Positions 8,122 through 17,791 of a stretch of 64,000 nucleotides of DNA are shown here, in pieces. The notes beneath the pieces were generated by a model. That model made no database searches. It was not told where the DNA came from and worked only from the letters and a program-made list of their open reading frames with translations. The first letter of the stretch is position 1. Every line of letters begins with the position of its first letter. The position numbers and the translations under genes are program-made. The stretch is from an uncultured Granulosicoccus sp. (GTDB taxonomy: Bacteria; Pseudomonadota; Gammaproteobacteria; Granulosicoccales; Granulosicoccaceae): assembly GCA_947499955.1 (NCBI GenBank), contig CANMQI010000003.1, forward strand, positions 434,001-498,000. The letters are read 5' to 3'.

Positions 8122-9132
8122 ATGAAGAATTCCGACGTCAAGCGAGCTACGCTCAAGACCATTGCCGACAAGATCGGGGTCAGCGTATCCACAGTGTCTT
8201 TGTGCATGCGAGACGCCAGTCACGTCAAGCCGGCAACCCGGGAACTGATACAGCAGACAGCCAAGGAATTGGGCTACGTGCCGAACCGCGCGGGCGTGCG
8301 ATTGCGCACGGGCCGCACCAATGTCATTGCACTGGTTCTGGCAACCGACAAGAATTCCGTTGATTACACCCGACAGTTGATACATGGCATCGGCACGCAG
8401 ATCAGTGGCACCGCCTTCCACCTGAGCGTCATCCCTGAAGTTGATCCGAATGACCCACTCGCAGCCGTTCGCTACATACTGGAAACCCACTCGGCCGATG
8501 CCGTCATCCTGACCTATACCAGTGTTCGAGACCCCCGCGTGCAGATGCTGATGGATGCCGAGTTTCCCTTTGTCTGCCATGGCCGCACGGAATTCTTTTC
8601 ACCACACCCGTATTTCGATTTCAACGCCGAAAAATTCATCGAGATGGCCATCGAGCGCCTGATCAGCAAGGGGCGCAAGCACATTCACCTGACAGCGGTG
8701 GACAACCAGACAACCAATTACACCCACATCGTCAATACCTTTCTCAAGACGACAGCAAGGCTGGGCGTCATCAGCAGCGTCACCAGCAACCCCGAGATTC
8801 TCGATACCCCCGGTGGTGCGCGCGACCATGCGCGAGACCTGCCGCGCCAGTACAGCGACATTGACGCCATCATCACCAACAACGAACTGACCGGCCTGGC
8901 ACTCATCAGCGGACTGAACGATGTCAACTACCGCCTCGGGTCCGATTACGATCTCATCTGCAAGAGCACGACCGACATCCTGCCAACCCTGTATCCGGAC
9001 ATGGATACCGTGGCAGAAGATCTCGTGGATACCGGCAAGGTGCTGGCTCGTCTGACCATGCGGCGAATCGATGGCGTCGCTGCCGAACAGCTGCAGTACC
9101 TGCAGGAACCGGTCAGCAGCTGGAGTCTGTAG
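8122..9132 (+). CDS. LacI-family transcriptional regulator of the ABC/glycoside hydrolase operon
   Basis: 336 residues, the normal length. The N-terminal helix-turn-helix is clear (residues 10-36: LKTIADKIGVSVSTVSLCMR), followed by the hinge region (ELGYVPNRAGVRLRTGRTNVIAL) and a periplasmic-binding-protein-like ligand domain with the usual C-terminal receiver fold. It is divergent from the importer operon, with two AACGTT-centred operator-like sites between them, so it most likely represses that operon until the imported glycoside or its product binds. A cysteine (LCMRD) replaces the more common residue at the end of the recognition helix, which may reflect the operator sequence. It may also repress itself through site 2. 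Confidence 0.93.
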   Translation: MKNSDVKRATLKTIADKIGVSVSTVSLCMRDASHVKPATRELIQQTAKELGYVPNRAGVRLRTGRTNVIALVLATDKNSVDYTRQLIHGIGTQISGTAFHLSVIPEVDPNDPLAAVRYILETHSADAVILTYTSVRDPRVQMLMDAEFPFVCHGRTEFFSPHPYFDFNAEKFIEMAIERLISKGRKHIHLTAVDNQTTNYTHIVNTFLKTTARLGVISSVTSNPEILDTPGGARDHARDLPRQYSDIDAIITNNELTGLALISGLNDVNYRLGSDYDLICKSTTDILPTLYPDMDTVAEDLVDTGKVLARLTMRRIDGVAAEQLQYLQEPVSSWSL

Positions 9133-9465
9133 TCCCCTGAATTCACATCCCCGACACACGTAACTCCTGGACGACTTCACGCAATCGTGAACAAAGATCC
9201 AGCTGGCCCGATCCATGAATAGCGAACCAGCGCACACTCTGCCGAATGAAGTTTTCCAAGTGACTGATTGAATTGATCATTGTCGGTACCACTGTCACCA
9301 CCGCCCCGGCAGATAACCTGTCACTCGTTCGCCATGGCCCCATGACTTGTTCCTGCAAACATACTGCACTGCAACATTAGCGACCTATATTGGCTCCAGA
9401 CACAGCCGATAGCTGTGGGCTTGGATATCAAGTGCATTGCACCACCACTTCAAAGGAACAAACAC
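9133..9465. other. Intergenic region before DUF3461 gene
   Basis: 333 bases with no gene I can defend. A 45-codon minus-strand frame (about 9280 to 9143, start ATG in ATGATCAATTC) has a plausible amphipathic product but no clear ribosome site, and I have not called it. No tRNA or obvious terminator was seen after the LacI-family gene. Confidence 0.4.
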
Positions 9466-9930
9466 ATGTCTGCAAATCTGGCCGAACGAGTCACTCATTA
9501 CGCCGCCCTGGAAGAAATGGGTATCATTCGCTTCCACGAAATCTCCAACTACAGCCTGCGTCAGGATGGTGCTGACAAGGATGTACTGCGTGTCATCTAC
9601 AAACGCGCCAAGGGCTCGCTGCTGCCACACAGCCGCAAGTACAAATTCGGTCGTTCAATGCGCACCGTCATCGCTGATGGTGGCACCGCGCGTATGGAAC
9701 ACACCTACGAGATCTCCCCATTCCTGCTCAAGGCGGTATCCGAACTGGATCGACTGGTCGCACTCAATCAGCACGAACCTGTCAAGCCTGACAACAAGGA
9801 TCTGAAGGCTGATCTGCTGGCTGAAATCAATGAATTGAAGCAGCTGATCAACGAATCGATACGCACCGAGAACATGGGTCTGGTCAACAGCAAGCTTGAC
9901 AGTGTGCGCAAGCACATCGAAGCACTGTAA
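9466..9930 (+). CDS. DUF3461-family protein
   Basis: 154 residues from the ATG at 9466, chosen because AAGGA lies 9 bases before it; a longer frame from 9415 has no such site. The sequence LEEMGIIRFHEISNYSLRQDG...DVLRVIYKRAKGSLLPHSRKYKFGR and the block YEISPFLLKAVSELDRLV are characteristic, as I recall the family, of DUF3461, small cytosolic proteins of gammaproteobacteria with no established function. The last 50 residues are charged and helical (LKADLLAEINELKQLINESI), probably a coiled coil. It is a single-gene unit followed by a strong hairpin. Confidence 0.8.
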   Translation: MSANLAERVTHYAALEEMGIIRFHEISNYSLRQDGADKDVLRVIYKRAKGSLLPHSRKYKFGRSMRTVIADGGTARMEHTYEISPFLLKAVSELDRLVALNQHEPVKPDNKDLKADLLAEINELKQLINESIRTENMGLVNSKLDSVRKHIEAL

Positions 9931-9954
9931 GGCTGCCCATGAAAAGCCAGCCAG

Positions 9955-9991
9955 GCAGGCGGTAGCATTTTGCACGGAAGCTACCGCCTGC
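9955..9991 (+). terminator. Strong hairpin after the DUF3461 gene
   Basis: A 12-bp perfect stem (GCAGGCGGTAGC with GCTACCGCCTGC) with a 13-base loop starts 25 bases after the stop codon. No T run follows, so it is a probable but non-canonical terminator or 3'-end stabiliser. Confidence 0.6.
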
Positions 9992-10096
9992 ACGGTAACG
10001 TTACGAGCGGCCGCTCGTCACTACCGCCGGTGCCGACGAATACCCGACACCTGCCAATAGCATTACAATCGCTCTCCCTCATACCTCTCCATCCTG

Positions 10097-11542
10097 ATGC
10101 ACTGGACTCCGATTTCTCGCCTGTTCGGAATGTTGCTGATGCTCTACAGCGCCAGTTTTGCGCCCTCCATCGGTGTGGCCCTGTTCTATCAGGACGAGCA
10201 ATGGTCGATTTTCGCCATTTCACTGGCCGCCACCCTGCTGGCAGGCCTGGCCATGTGGTTCCCGGTACGCCGAAGCTCTTCTGAGATCAGCGTTCGTGAA
10301 GGCTATTTCGTGGTCAGCTTCTTCTGGATTCTGCTTGGCGCCGTGGGCAGTCTGCCCTTTCTGCTGAGCCTGCACCTGAATTTCACCGATGCCATGTTCG
10401 AGTCCCTGTCGGGATTCACCAGCACCGGTTCCACGGTCATTGTCGGTCTGGATGAACTGCCGCGCTCCCTGCTCTATCATCGCCAGCAGATCCAGTGGCT
10501 CGGAGGTATGGGCATCATTGTACTGGCCGTCGCCGTTCTGCCTCTGCTGGGAATCGGTGGCATGCAGCTGTACCAGGCCGAAGCCTCCGGTGTGGCCAAG
10601 CATGAAAAGATCACGCCGCGCATTGCCGAGACCGCGCGCTCCTTGTGGCTCATCTATGTCTGCCTGACCATCATCTGTGCCCTGGCGTATTGGCTGGCCG
10701 GCATGCAACCCTTCGATGCCATCGGTCATGCCATGACCACCATCTCCACCGGTGGTTTTTCCACCCACGATGCAAGCCTGGGCTATTACGACAGTGCGCT
10801 GATCGAGATGATTGCCATCGTCTTCATGATCGCGGGCGGTACCAACTTTGCCCTGCACTTCATGGCCCTGCGCAACCGCACCAGCAAGGTCTACTCGCGC
10901 GATGGCGAGTTTCGCACCTATCTCTACATCCTGCTGGCCACCACACTGATCATCACGATGACCCTGTTCATCGTGGGCACCCATGAGTCTCTGCTCCACT
11001 CCCTGCGGGTCTCTGCCTTTCAGGTCGTATCGCTGATGACCAGTACGGGTTTTGGCACGGAAACCTTCTCCAGCTGGCCCCTGTTTGTGCCCTTGCTCAT
11101 CATCATGGTGGCTCACATCGGTGGCTGCGCAGGATCCACCTCTGGGGGCATCAAGGTGCTGCGCATCATCCTGTTGACACGACTCGGACTGCGCCAGCTG
11201 TTCCAGATGGCCCACCCGCAGTCCATTTCCGTCATCAAGCTCAACAACCGACTGGTGCCTGACGATCAGCTGTTCTCTGTCTGGGGCTTCTATACGCTGT
11301 ATATTCTGACCAGCCTGGTGCTCACGCTGGCCATGATGGCCGCGGGGCTTGACCTGGTGTCAGCCTTTGGTGCGGTGAGCGCAACCATCACGCTGATGGG
11401 GCCCGGGCTGGGTGACGTCGCCACGGACTTTTCCACCGTAAACACCGTGGTCAAATGGCTGGGCATCTTTGCCATGCTGGTAGGCAGACTGGAAGTATTC
11501 ACGCTGCTTATCCTGTTCCTGCCCGCCTATTGGAAAAACTGA
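10097..11542 (+). CDS. trkH: Trk potassium uptake system membrane subunit
   Basis: 481 residues, the normal TrkH size, with about 10-12 hydrophobic segments. The four selectivity-filter-like P loops can be seen: SGFTSTGSTVI (about 108-118), TTISTGGFSTHD, LMTSTGFGTETF and TLMGPGLGD. TrkH forms the K+-conducting dimer in the inner membrane and is gated by the cytosolic nucleotide-binding TrkA encoded 14 bases downstream. GSTSGGIKVLR is a conserved segment of the family. The pair should be one operon. No mutation of the filter glycines was noticed. Confidence 0.95.
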   Translation: MHWTPISRLFGMLLMLYSASFAPSIGVALFYQDEQWSIFAISLAATLLAGLAMWFPVRRSSSEISVREGYFVVSFFWILLGAVGSLPFLLSLHLNFTDAMFESLSGFTSTGSTVIVGLDELPRSLLYHRQQIQWLGGMGIIVLAVAVLPLLGIGGMQLYQAEASGVAKHEKITPRIAETARSLWLIYVCLTIICALAYWLAGMQPFDAIGHAMTTISTGGFSTHDASLGYYDSALIEMIAIVFMIAGGTNFALHFMALRNRTSKVYSRDGEFRTYLYILLATTLIITMTLFIVGTHESLLHSLRVSAFQVVSLMTSTGFGTETFSSWPLFVPLLIIMVAHIGGCAGSTSGGIKVLRIILLTRLGLRQLFQMAHPQSISVIKLNNRLVPDDQLFSVWGFYTLYILTSLVLTLAMMAAGLDLVSAFGAVSATITLMGPGLGDVATDFSTVNTVVKWLGIFAMLVGRLEVFTLLILFLPAYWKN

Positions 11543-11556
11543 TACGACAGCAATTC

Positions 11557-12930
11557 ATGAAAATCATCATTCTGGGTGCCGGCCAGGTCGGCTCCGATGT
11601 TGCCATCGAACTGGCTGCGGAATCCAATGACCTGACGGTGGTCGACCGCAAGCCGGCCCTGCTCAGGAAGCTGCAGGAAAAGCTCGATATTCGCACGGTG
11701 GCAGGCAATGCCTCCAGTCCTGCCACGCTGATTGATGCGGGTATCGAAGACGCTGACTTGCTGCTCGCGGTGACCAGCAGCGATGAAACCAACATGATCG
11801 CCTGTCAGGTAGCCCACTCGCTGTTCAGCACCAACAAATGTCTGGCTCGCATTCGCTCGACCGACTACCTTGATCACCCCGCGCTGTTCTCATCCAGAGC
11901 CGTGCCGGTTGACTACATCATCAGCCCCGAACAACTGGTCACCCGACATATCCAGTACCTGATCGAGGAGCCCGGGGTACTGCAGATACTGGACTTCGTG
12001 GGTGGCAAGGCACGCATGGCGGCCGTCGAAGCAAAGTCGGCGGGACACATGGTCGGCTTGCGCGTCAAGGATCTACCCGAACGCCTGCCAGCACGCAACT
12101 TCAGGGTAGTGGCGCTGTTCCGTGGGCAGAATTCCATCCCCCTTGATGAGCAGACAACCCTTGAGGCGGGCGACGAAGTGTTCTTCATTGCCGCCTGTGA
12201 GGATGTCGCCGCCGTACTGGCAGGCTTCCGACAGACCGACAAACGGTATCGCCGCATCATCATCGCAGGCGGTGGCAATATCGGTGAAAAGCTGGCCAAA
12301 TCGCTCGAGCATCAGTATGCCGTCAAACTGATAGAGGTTGACGAAGCGCATGGCCTGCATCTGGCGCAGACCCTGCAGAAAGCCATCATTCTGCTTGGAG
12401 ACGCTGCCGATGCCGACCTGCTCAAGCAGGAGAACATCGAGAACACCGACGTCTTCTGCGCCGTGACCAACGATGATGAAGCCAACATCCTGTCCTCCAT
12501 GCTGGCCAAGCGGCTGGGTGCTCGCAAGACCATCTGCCTGATCAATCGCTCCAGCTATGTCGACATTGCCCAAGGCAGTGCCATCGACATCGCCGTGTCG
12601 CCGGCGCAGGTGACCATTGGTGCGCTGCTGGCGCATATTCGCCGCGGCGATGTGCTGGCCGTGCACTCACTGCGTCGTGGAGCGGCCGAAGCCATCGAGA
12701 TCAAGGTGCATGGCGACCGACATACCTCTCGCGTGGTCGGCAAGAGCATCAGGAAGCTCTCCATGCCCGGCGGGGTCCATATCGGCCTGATTGCCAGACG
12801 TGATGAGCTACTGTTCCCGCACGACGACATGCTGATTGAATCAGGCGATCACATCGTGCTCTTTCTGTCCGACAAGCGCAGCATCAAGGATGTCGAACGA
12901 TTGTTTCAGGTGGGCGTTACCTTTGTCTGA
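11557..12930 (+). CDS. trkA: Trk system NAD-binding regulatory subunit
   Basis: 457 residues, matching the duplicated TrkA architecture: an N-terminal Rossmann fold (IIILGAGQVG, residues 2-11), a first TrkA_C domain, a second Rossmann fold (IIIAGGGNIGEKLA, about 233-246) and a second TrkA_C domain. It binds NAD(H) and ATP and gates TrkH at the inner face of the membrane. The start at 11557 gives the MKIIILGAGQVG N-terminus expected for TrkA; upstream in-frame codons overlap trkH and are not used. It is a two-gene operon with trkH. Confidence 0.95.
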   Translation: MKIIILGAGQVGSDVAIELAAESNDLTVVDRKPALLRKLQEKLDIRTVAGNASSPATLIDAGIEDADLLLAVTSSDETNMIACQVAHSLFSTNKCLARIRSTDYLDHPALFSSRAVPVDYIISPEQLVTRHIQYLIEEPGVLQILDFVGGKARMAAVEAKSAGHMVGLRVKDLPERLPARNFRVVALFRGQNSIPLDEQTTLEAGDEVFFIAACEDVAAVLAGFRQTDKRYRRIIIAGGGNIGEKLAKSLEHQYAVKLIEVDEAHGLHLAQTLQKAIILLGDAADADLLKQENIENTDVFCAVTNDDEANILSSMLAKRLGARKTICLINRSSYVDIAQGSAIDIAVSPAQVTIGALLAHIRRGDVLAVHSLRRGAAEAIEIKVHGDRHTSRVVGKSIRKLSMPGGVHIGLIARRDELLFPHDDMLIESGDHIVLFLSDKRSIKDVERLFQVGVTFV

Positions 12931-12955
12931 GTGAGCCCTGGCAGAGCGCACGCGA

Positions 12956-15166
12956 TCAGGCCGCCTTGCGCGCGCGCTCTTCTCGCGCCGTACGAATGCG
13001 GAAGCGCGACGCCAGCTCGTTCATCGAGGCCGACATGCTCTTCAGTGTTCTGGCCGCCTCCAGCGCCTTCACCGTGCCGTCCAGAGTTTCGCTGGAGCTG
13101 GCGGACACCTGCGACAGATTACCCATGATGGCCGTGGTTCTGACATCTGCTTCACCGGTGGATCGGTTGATATGCTCCACTGCGTGCTTCTGCTTGGTGA
13201 CACCCGTGGAGATCTGATCCTGCAGCTGATTGATCTGACTGATGATCTCGCTGATCTCACCAATGGCGGTGACCGCGCCATCACTGTCGCGTTGAATGGC
13301 ACTGATACGTTTACTGATGTCCTCGGTCGCCTTGGCAGTCTCCTTGGCCAATTCCTTGACCTCGTTGGCCACCACGGCAAAGCCCTTGCCCGACTCTCCC
13401 GCACGCGCCGCTTCGATCGTGGCGTTGAGTGCCAGAAGATTGGTCTGCTCGGCAATGGAGGTGATGACCTTGACGACCGCACCGATACCGACCGATGAAT
13501 CGCTCAATTGGCGCACCAGCGCATCGGTCGACTGGGTGATACTCACCGCCTTGCCAGCCACGGCGGTAGCCTGTGTGGAATGGCTGGAGACCTCGCTGAT
13601 GGAATCATTCATGTCTGCCACCAGCACCGATATCTGACTGACGTGATCACTGAGTTCGACAGACGCCCCGCTGACCTGGCTTATCTGCGTGGAAGCTGCT
13701 GCCGCGGAATCATTCATGACCTGGTTGAGTTCGGTGATCTCCCCCGAGCTGGCATTGAGCTGAGCTGCGTTGTTCGATATGGCGCTGATGCTACCGGAAA
13801 GATTCTCGAACAGACTGTCAAGCGCAACACCGATCTGACTCATGGCCCCCTCGCCGTCAATGACGACTTGCTGGGTCAGATCCCCCTTTAGCGCAGCCCC
13901 CACCAGCCGCAGCAACTCCTCGGCACCTCGCTTGATTTCCTCTGCCTGAGCCAACTCACGGGCACTGGCAGCCTGACTCTGGCGCTCACGCTCGACCTGT
14001 TCGCTCAAATCGGTCCACTCGAACACCAGGCCATTGCGATTGTTGTCGGCGTCCATCACCGGTGTGATGGTCTGACGCAGCCTCAGCCCCTGCAGATTGA
14101 ATTCGCAGGTATCCATTTCCGACAGTTCTGCCAGATCCCAGCGCTGGCCCTCTACCGGAAGCTGGGTCAGATTGAAGGGCTCGGCATCAACCTCACTCAG
14201 GGCATGGCACACGCTATCGGGCAAGGCATCACTGACCTGACTCAACAGTTGTCGCATGCCCTCGTTGACGAAGATTGACTGCCCTTCATTGTCGGCAACC
14301 ACCAGGTTGGTGTTGGCGCTGCCAAGCGCCTGTCTGATGCGACTGTTGTTGGCTGCCATCTGGCTGTTTTTCGCCAGCCTGTCAGCCTCTTCGAGTTTCA
14401 ATTGCAGATGTTCGACCGTCGAGGCCATGGTACCGACTTCATCGCGCTGATCGGTATGCGACACCTTGACGTTGTAGTCGCCTTCGGCCATGGACGCCAC
14501 CACGCGCGCCAGACTTCGGATTGGAGTCGATATCGCATGTCCGCAGACCACGGCTGCGAGCAAGGAGGTCAACAAGGCTGTAACGGAGACGACAATGACC
14601 TGCATCAAGGCCTGTTGCTGAGAGTCCAGCGATTGGCTGTGCAGATCATTCTCGAGTTCCTCGTAATGTTCCTCTGCTGCCTGAATCACGTTTGCGAGTT
14701 GATCGAACACCTCATAGGTTTCAGAGAGCACCGTGACAGCCTCGTAGGGCTCTTCCTTGAGGATTCCCACGACTATATCCAGATTCTGCTTGTAGGCCGC
14801 CATGCTGGCGCGCAATTCCTGCATGAGCGCCGCGTCGCTGACACTCAGATCAGGCTCCAGCAGAGTCAGTCTGGTCTCTATCTGCTCCAGGTACTCGTTG
14901 GAGGTTGTCACCAGACTGCCTGTTTCATCGAGCGACATATCCGTATGAATGCGGACGCTTGTCCTGGACAGCAATGCCTGCACCGCATTGACGGATAACT
15001 GAATCTCTTCGATGATGGAATACATGGCTGTCGCCTCACCGGATTCGTCATAGCGACTCTGTGAGGTCCTGAAACTGTTATAGAAGACAGCCACGATCAC
15101 CAGCATCATGCAGCACGCAAACAGCGGAGCCATCAGAGACTTGGTCGTGATTGACAGGTTTTTCAT
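12956..15166 (-). CDS. Methyl-accepting chemotaxis protein with four-helix sensor and PAS-like domain
   Basis: 736 residues. The first membrane helix is at about 11-31, then a helical periplasmic sensor (about 32-190) with no CACHE features, a second helix (about 190-215), a HAMP linker (STPIRSLARVVASMAEGDYNV), a PAS-like segment (about 275-400: NTNLVVADNEGQSIFVNEGM) and a signalling domain with the invariant hairpin tip (EQTNLLALNATIEAARAGESGKGFAVVA). It couples ligand or redox sensing to CheA/CheW. The start at 15166 removes 40 unsupported N-terminal residues and puts AGAAAG just upstream. No C-terminal CheR-tethering pentapeptide is visible; the tail is basic (REERARKAA). It is 219 bp downstream of a second receptor on the same strand. 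Confidence 0.92.
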   Translation of the reverse strand: MKNLSITTKSLMAPLFACCMMLVIVAVFYNSFRTSQSRYDESGEATAMYSIIEEIQLSVNAVQALLSRTSVRIHTDMSLDETGSLVTTSNEYLEQIETRLTLLEPDLSVSDAALMQELRASMAAYKQNLDIVVGILKEEPYEAVTVLSETYEVFDQLANVIQAAEEHYEELENDLHSQSLDSQQQALMQVIVVSVTALLTSLLAAVVCGHAISTPIRSLARVVASMAEGDYNVKVSHTDQRDEVGTMASTVEHLQLKLEEADRLAKNSQMAANNSRIRQALGSANTNLVVADNEGQSIFVNEGMRQLLSQVSDALPDSVCHALSEVDAEPFNLTQLPVEGQRWDLAELSEMDTCEFNLQGLRLRQTITPVMDADNNRNGLVFEWTDLSEQVERERQSQAASARELAQAEEIKRGAEELLRLVGAALKGDLTQQVVIDGEGAMSQIGVALDSLFENLSGSISAISNNAAQLNASSGEITELNQVMNDSAAAASTQISQVSGASVELSDHVSQISVLVADMNDSISEVSSHSTQATAVAGKAVSITQSTDALVRQLSDSSVGIGAVVKVITSIAEQTNLLALNATIEAARAGESGKGFAVVANEVKELAKETAKATEDISKRISAIQRDSDGAVTAIGEISEIISQINQLQDQISTGVTKQKHAVEHINRSTGEADVRTTAIMGNLSQVSASSSETLDGTVKALEAARTLKSMSASMNELASRFRIRTAREERARKAA

Positions 15167-15385
15167 CTTTCTTCGGCCTCCGAATCCGGGTGAGTCGCTG
15201 GTCACGCAGCTAATCCGGAAACGTCCCCGAATCTGCCTACATTCCATAGCAACCGCCGGCGACGGGCTCAAGCAGACCGACACCAACTATTCAGGCTAGC
15301 GACTGGTTGGCAAAGTAACTTGAGAGAGAAACAGGTATCGTCCGCCACTGCTGCCGAGAGGTGGCGAATCGCCGGGGTGGGGCAT

Positions 15386-17722
15386 TTACACCTGGAAGCG
15401 AATGACGACTGCCCGCAGATCGTTTGCCAACTCTGACAGTGCCAGCGTTGCCGCCTGCGCCTCTCTGGTTGAACGGTCCGTTTCGCGCGATGCCTCTGCC
15501 ACTTCCGCTATCGACATGGCGATTCCCGAGCTGCCTGTCGAGACATCCTGTACGGTTCGTGCGATTTCGTGAACCGTGGTCGACTGTTGTTCGATTGCGC
15601 TGGCAATACGGGTCTGAATACCGTTTATCTCGGCGATGATCTTGCCGATGCTGTTGATCGCTTCGGTGGCATTGATGCTGTCATCCTGAATGGAGCCGAT
15701 CCTGTTCTGGATTTCCACGGTCGCCCTGGCTGTCTCCTTGGCCAGCTCCTTGACCTCATTGGCAACGACAGCAAAGCCTCGACCCGCATCACCGGCGCGT
15801 GCGGCTTCTATGGTGGCATTGAGTGCAAGCAGGTTGGTCTGCTCCGCGATGGAGTTGATGACCTTGACGACGTTGCCAATGGCATTGCTGGAGTCGCTCA
15901 GCTGTCGAACCGTCAGATCCGTGTTCTGCGCCAGTGTTACCGCTTCGGCCGCAACAGAAGTTGCGGTGGAGGTGCTATGCGATATCTCCTTGATCGACGC
16001 GCTCATCTGCTGTATCGAGGCTGCCACGGAATCGATTGCCTGACTGATGTGTTCTGTTCCGGTTGATGCGATGCTCACCCGTTCCGAGGTCTCCGATGCG
16101 GTGACATTCAAGGCCTGATTGCTGCTGGCCAACTGTTCCGATTTCTCGGCCAGCGCATCGGCACCATCACGGACATGGGATATGCTGCCACGCAGTTCCT
16201 GCAGGAAACCGTTCAGACCGTTGCCGATTCGACCTATCGCATCGTTGCCCTGGCTGGCACTGGTGCCCGTCAGATCGCCCTCGACGGCAGCATCGACCAC
16301 CAGCAACAACTCGTCCACCTGCTGTTGCAGTCGCAAGGCATTCACACGCTCCTTGTCGTGCAGTGCATCCGTTTCCCGGTCACGTATCTTGGCCTGCTCT
16401 GCCAATGTATCCAGCAATATGTTCAAAGAGCCGAGCATCGAGGCATAGTCACCTGAAAAGGAATTCACATTGCCTCGCTGATCCAGCTTGCCCGTCTGCG
16501 CAGCACTGATCAGCTCGTTGATCTCCGTGTGGAAGCTCTGCAGCGTTTCAGCGACAGCAACCAGCTCGCGACCCAGCTCATCGTGCTCCGAGCGAGGTCT
16601 CAGGATCAGCGATGTCTGTCCTCGTCCCAGCTGCACCGCCGCATTGGCAGAATCCTTCAGGTACTCCACCATCTGCCGGAAGGTATCTGCCAAAGTCCCT
16701 GTTTCATCATTGGCATGGTGTGTCAGAGTGGTGATATCCGTGTAACCGACGGCTATCTGCTTGGCCGTCTCGGCCATTGATCGTATCGGCTGACTGATAC
16801 GACGCGCCACCAGATTGACCAGAATCACACCAACAACACACAGCAACAAACCGATCAGCACACTGTCCCACCTGGCCTTGTTGATCAATGTGGTGAACGC
16901 ACTCTGGTCGATACTGATTTCCAGCACACCGATAACCACATCGGAAAAATCGAGAATCGGGACGGCAAGCACCGCCTTTGACATGTCGTCCAGCTCCACT
17001 TCGGAAAACAGCTTGTCTGCGGCCGCCAGTTCACTGAACCGAGCATCACTTGTCAATGCAGACTCGCCCCGAGTCGAGGCGAAGACCTCATAGTGGCTAC
17101 CCTTCAGTCGATACATACCGATGTCGGCACCGAAACTGGCCTTGAACCGGTCGAACAGGTGCTGATCGAGAGACAGACCGAATTCCACTGACCCGACATG
17201 CTCATTGTCGTGAAGTACCGGTACCACGGCGCGCAGTCCGATTCCCGCTACACCTTCTTCCAGGCCCACCACCGCTTGCTCACGGGTGTTGGCGTCGACC
17301 ACGGTTTGCCGGAAGCCGGAAAGGTCGTCGCCAAACTTCTCGGGTTTGTGTACCCGGAACATCGATAGCGCAGGTGGTTGATGAAATTGAAACTGCCGAA
17401 TGCCGAACTCCTTGCGCAAGCGCCCATAGGCCTGACCGAACAAGGCTTGCAAGGCATCTCGATCGGCGCTGGCAGCGGCAGCCTGAACCGGTGGCAACAA
17501 GGCGACGGTTTCCGCCAGCGTCTTGGCTCGATAGAGTTCCGCCTCGAGCATGTTCTCGAAACTTTCATGCAGGCTTGTCAGGGAAGAATGACTGGCCTGT
17601 TCGGCGAGCGCGCCCATTCTGGACACGGTGCTGATCGATAGTATGCCAACAACAACTGCGAGCGTCAGACCAAACGAAGCTGACAGCTTGAGCGCAATTG
17701 AACTGGACAGTACACGGAACAT
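15386..17722 (-). CDS. Methyl-accepting chemotaxis protein with dCache-type sensor
   Basis: 778 residues. The first helix is at about 12-35, followed by a large periplasmic domain with the block HQPPALSMFRVHKPEKFGDDLSG and then VVGLEEGVAGIGLRAVVPV, typical of dCache_3-type sensors that respond to small ligands. The second helix (about 290-310) leads to HAMP (ISQPIRSMAETAKQIAVG), a linker, and the MCP signalling hairpin (EQTNLLALNATIEAARAGDAGRGFAVVA). It transmits to CheA/CheW at the pole. ATG at 17722 is used; no strong ribosome site is visible. It shares closely related signalling tips with the receptor downstream but not the sensor, so the two are not a recent duplication of the whole gene. 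Confidence 0.92.
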   Translation of the reverse strand: MFRVLSSSIALKLSASFGLTLAVVVGILSISTVSRMGALAEQASHSSLTSLHESFENMLEAELYRAKTLAETVALLPPVQAAAASADRDALQALFGQAYGRLRKEFGIRQFQFHQPPALSMFRVHKPEKFGDDLSGFRQTVVDANTREQAVVGLEEGVAGIGLRAVVPVLHDNEHVGSVEFGLSLDQHLFDRFKASFGADIGMYRLKGSHYEVFASTRGESALTSDARFSELAAADKLFSEVELDDMSKAVLAVPILDFSDVVIGVLEISIDQSAFTTLINKARWDSVLIGLLLCVVGVILVNLVARRISQPIRSMAETAKQIAVGYTDITTLTHHANDETGTLADTFRQMVEYLKDSANAAVQLGRGQTSLILRPRSEHDELGRELVAVAETLQSFHTEINELISAAQTGKLDQRGNVNSFSGDYASMLGSLNILLDTLAEQAKIRDRETDALHDKERVNALRLQQQVDELLLVVDAAVEGDLTGTSASQGNDAIGRIGNGLNGFLQELRGSISHVRDGADALAEKSEQLASSNQALNVTASETSERVSIASTGTEHISQAIDSVAASIQQMSASIKEISHSTSTATSVAAEAVTLAQNTDLTVRQLSDSSNAIGNVVKVINSIAEQTNLLALNATIEAARAGDAGRGFAVVANEVKELAKETARATVEIQNRIGSIQDDSINATEAINSIGKIIAEINGIQTRIASAIEQQSTTVHEIARTVQDVSTGSSGIAMSIAEVAEASRETDRSTREAQAATLALSELANDLRAVVIRFQV

Positions 17723-17791
17723 AATGCCATACGCATCTACTCGACCCGTCTGTTATCGACCGGCCTCCCCGGTGCCTGTATGGCGAGACCG

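Noticed and set aside
9143-9280. 45-codon minus-strand ORF after the LacI-family gene
   Set aside because: No ribosome site and no family; length is within chance for this base composition.
10220-11215. A 331-codon open frame on the minus strand opposite trkH
   Set aside because: It mirrors trkH in the complementary frame; the product is polar and Gln/Gly/His-rich with no family signal, which is a shadow of a membrane-protein gene.
15167-15385. Possible riboswitch (GEMM-like) before the chemoreceptor gene
   Set aside because: Some GC-rich inverted arms are present but I could not align the conserved c-di-GMP riboswitch core, so no claim is made.
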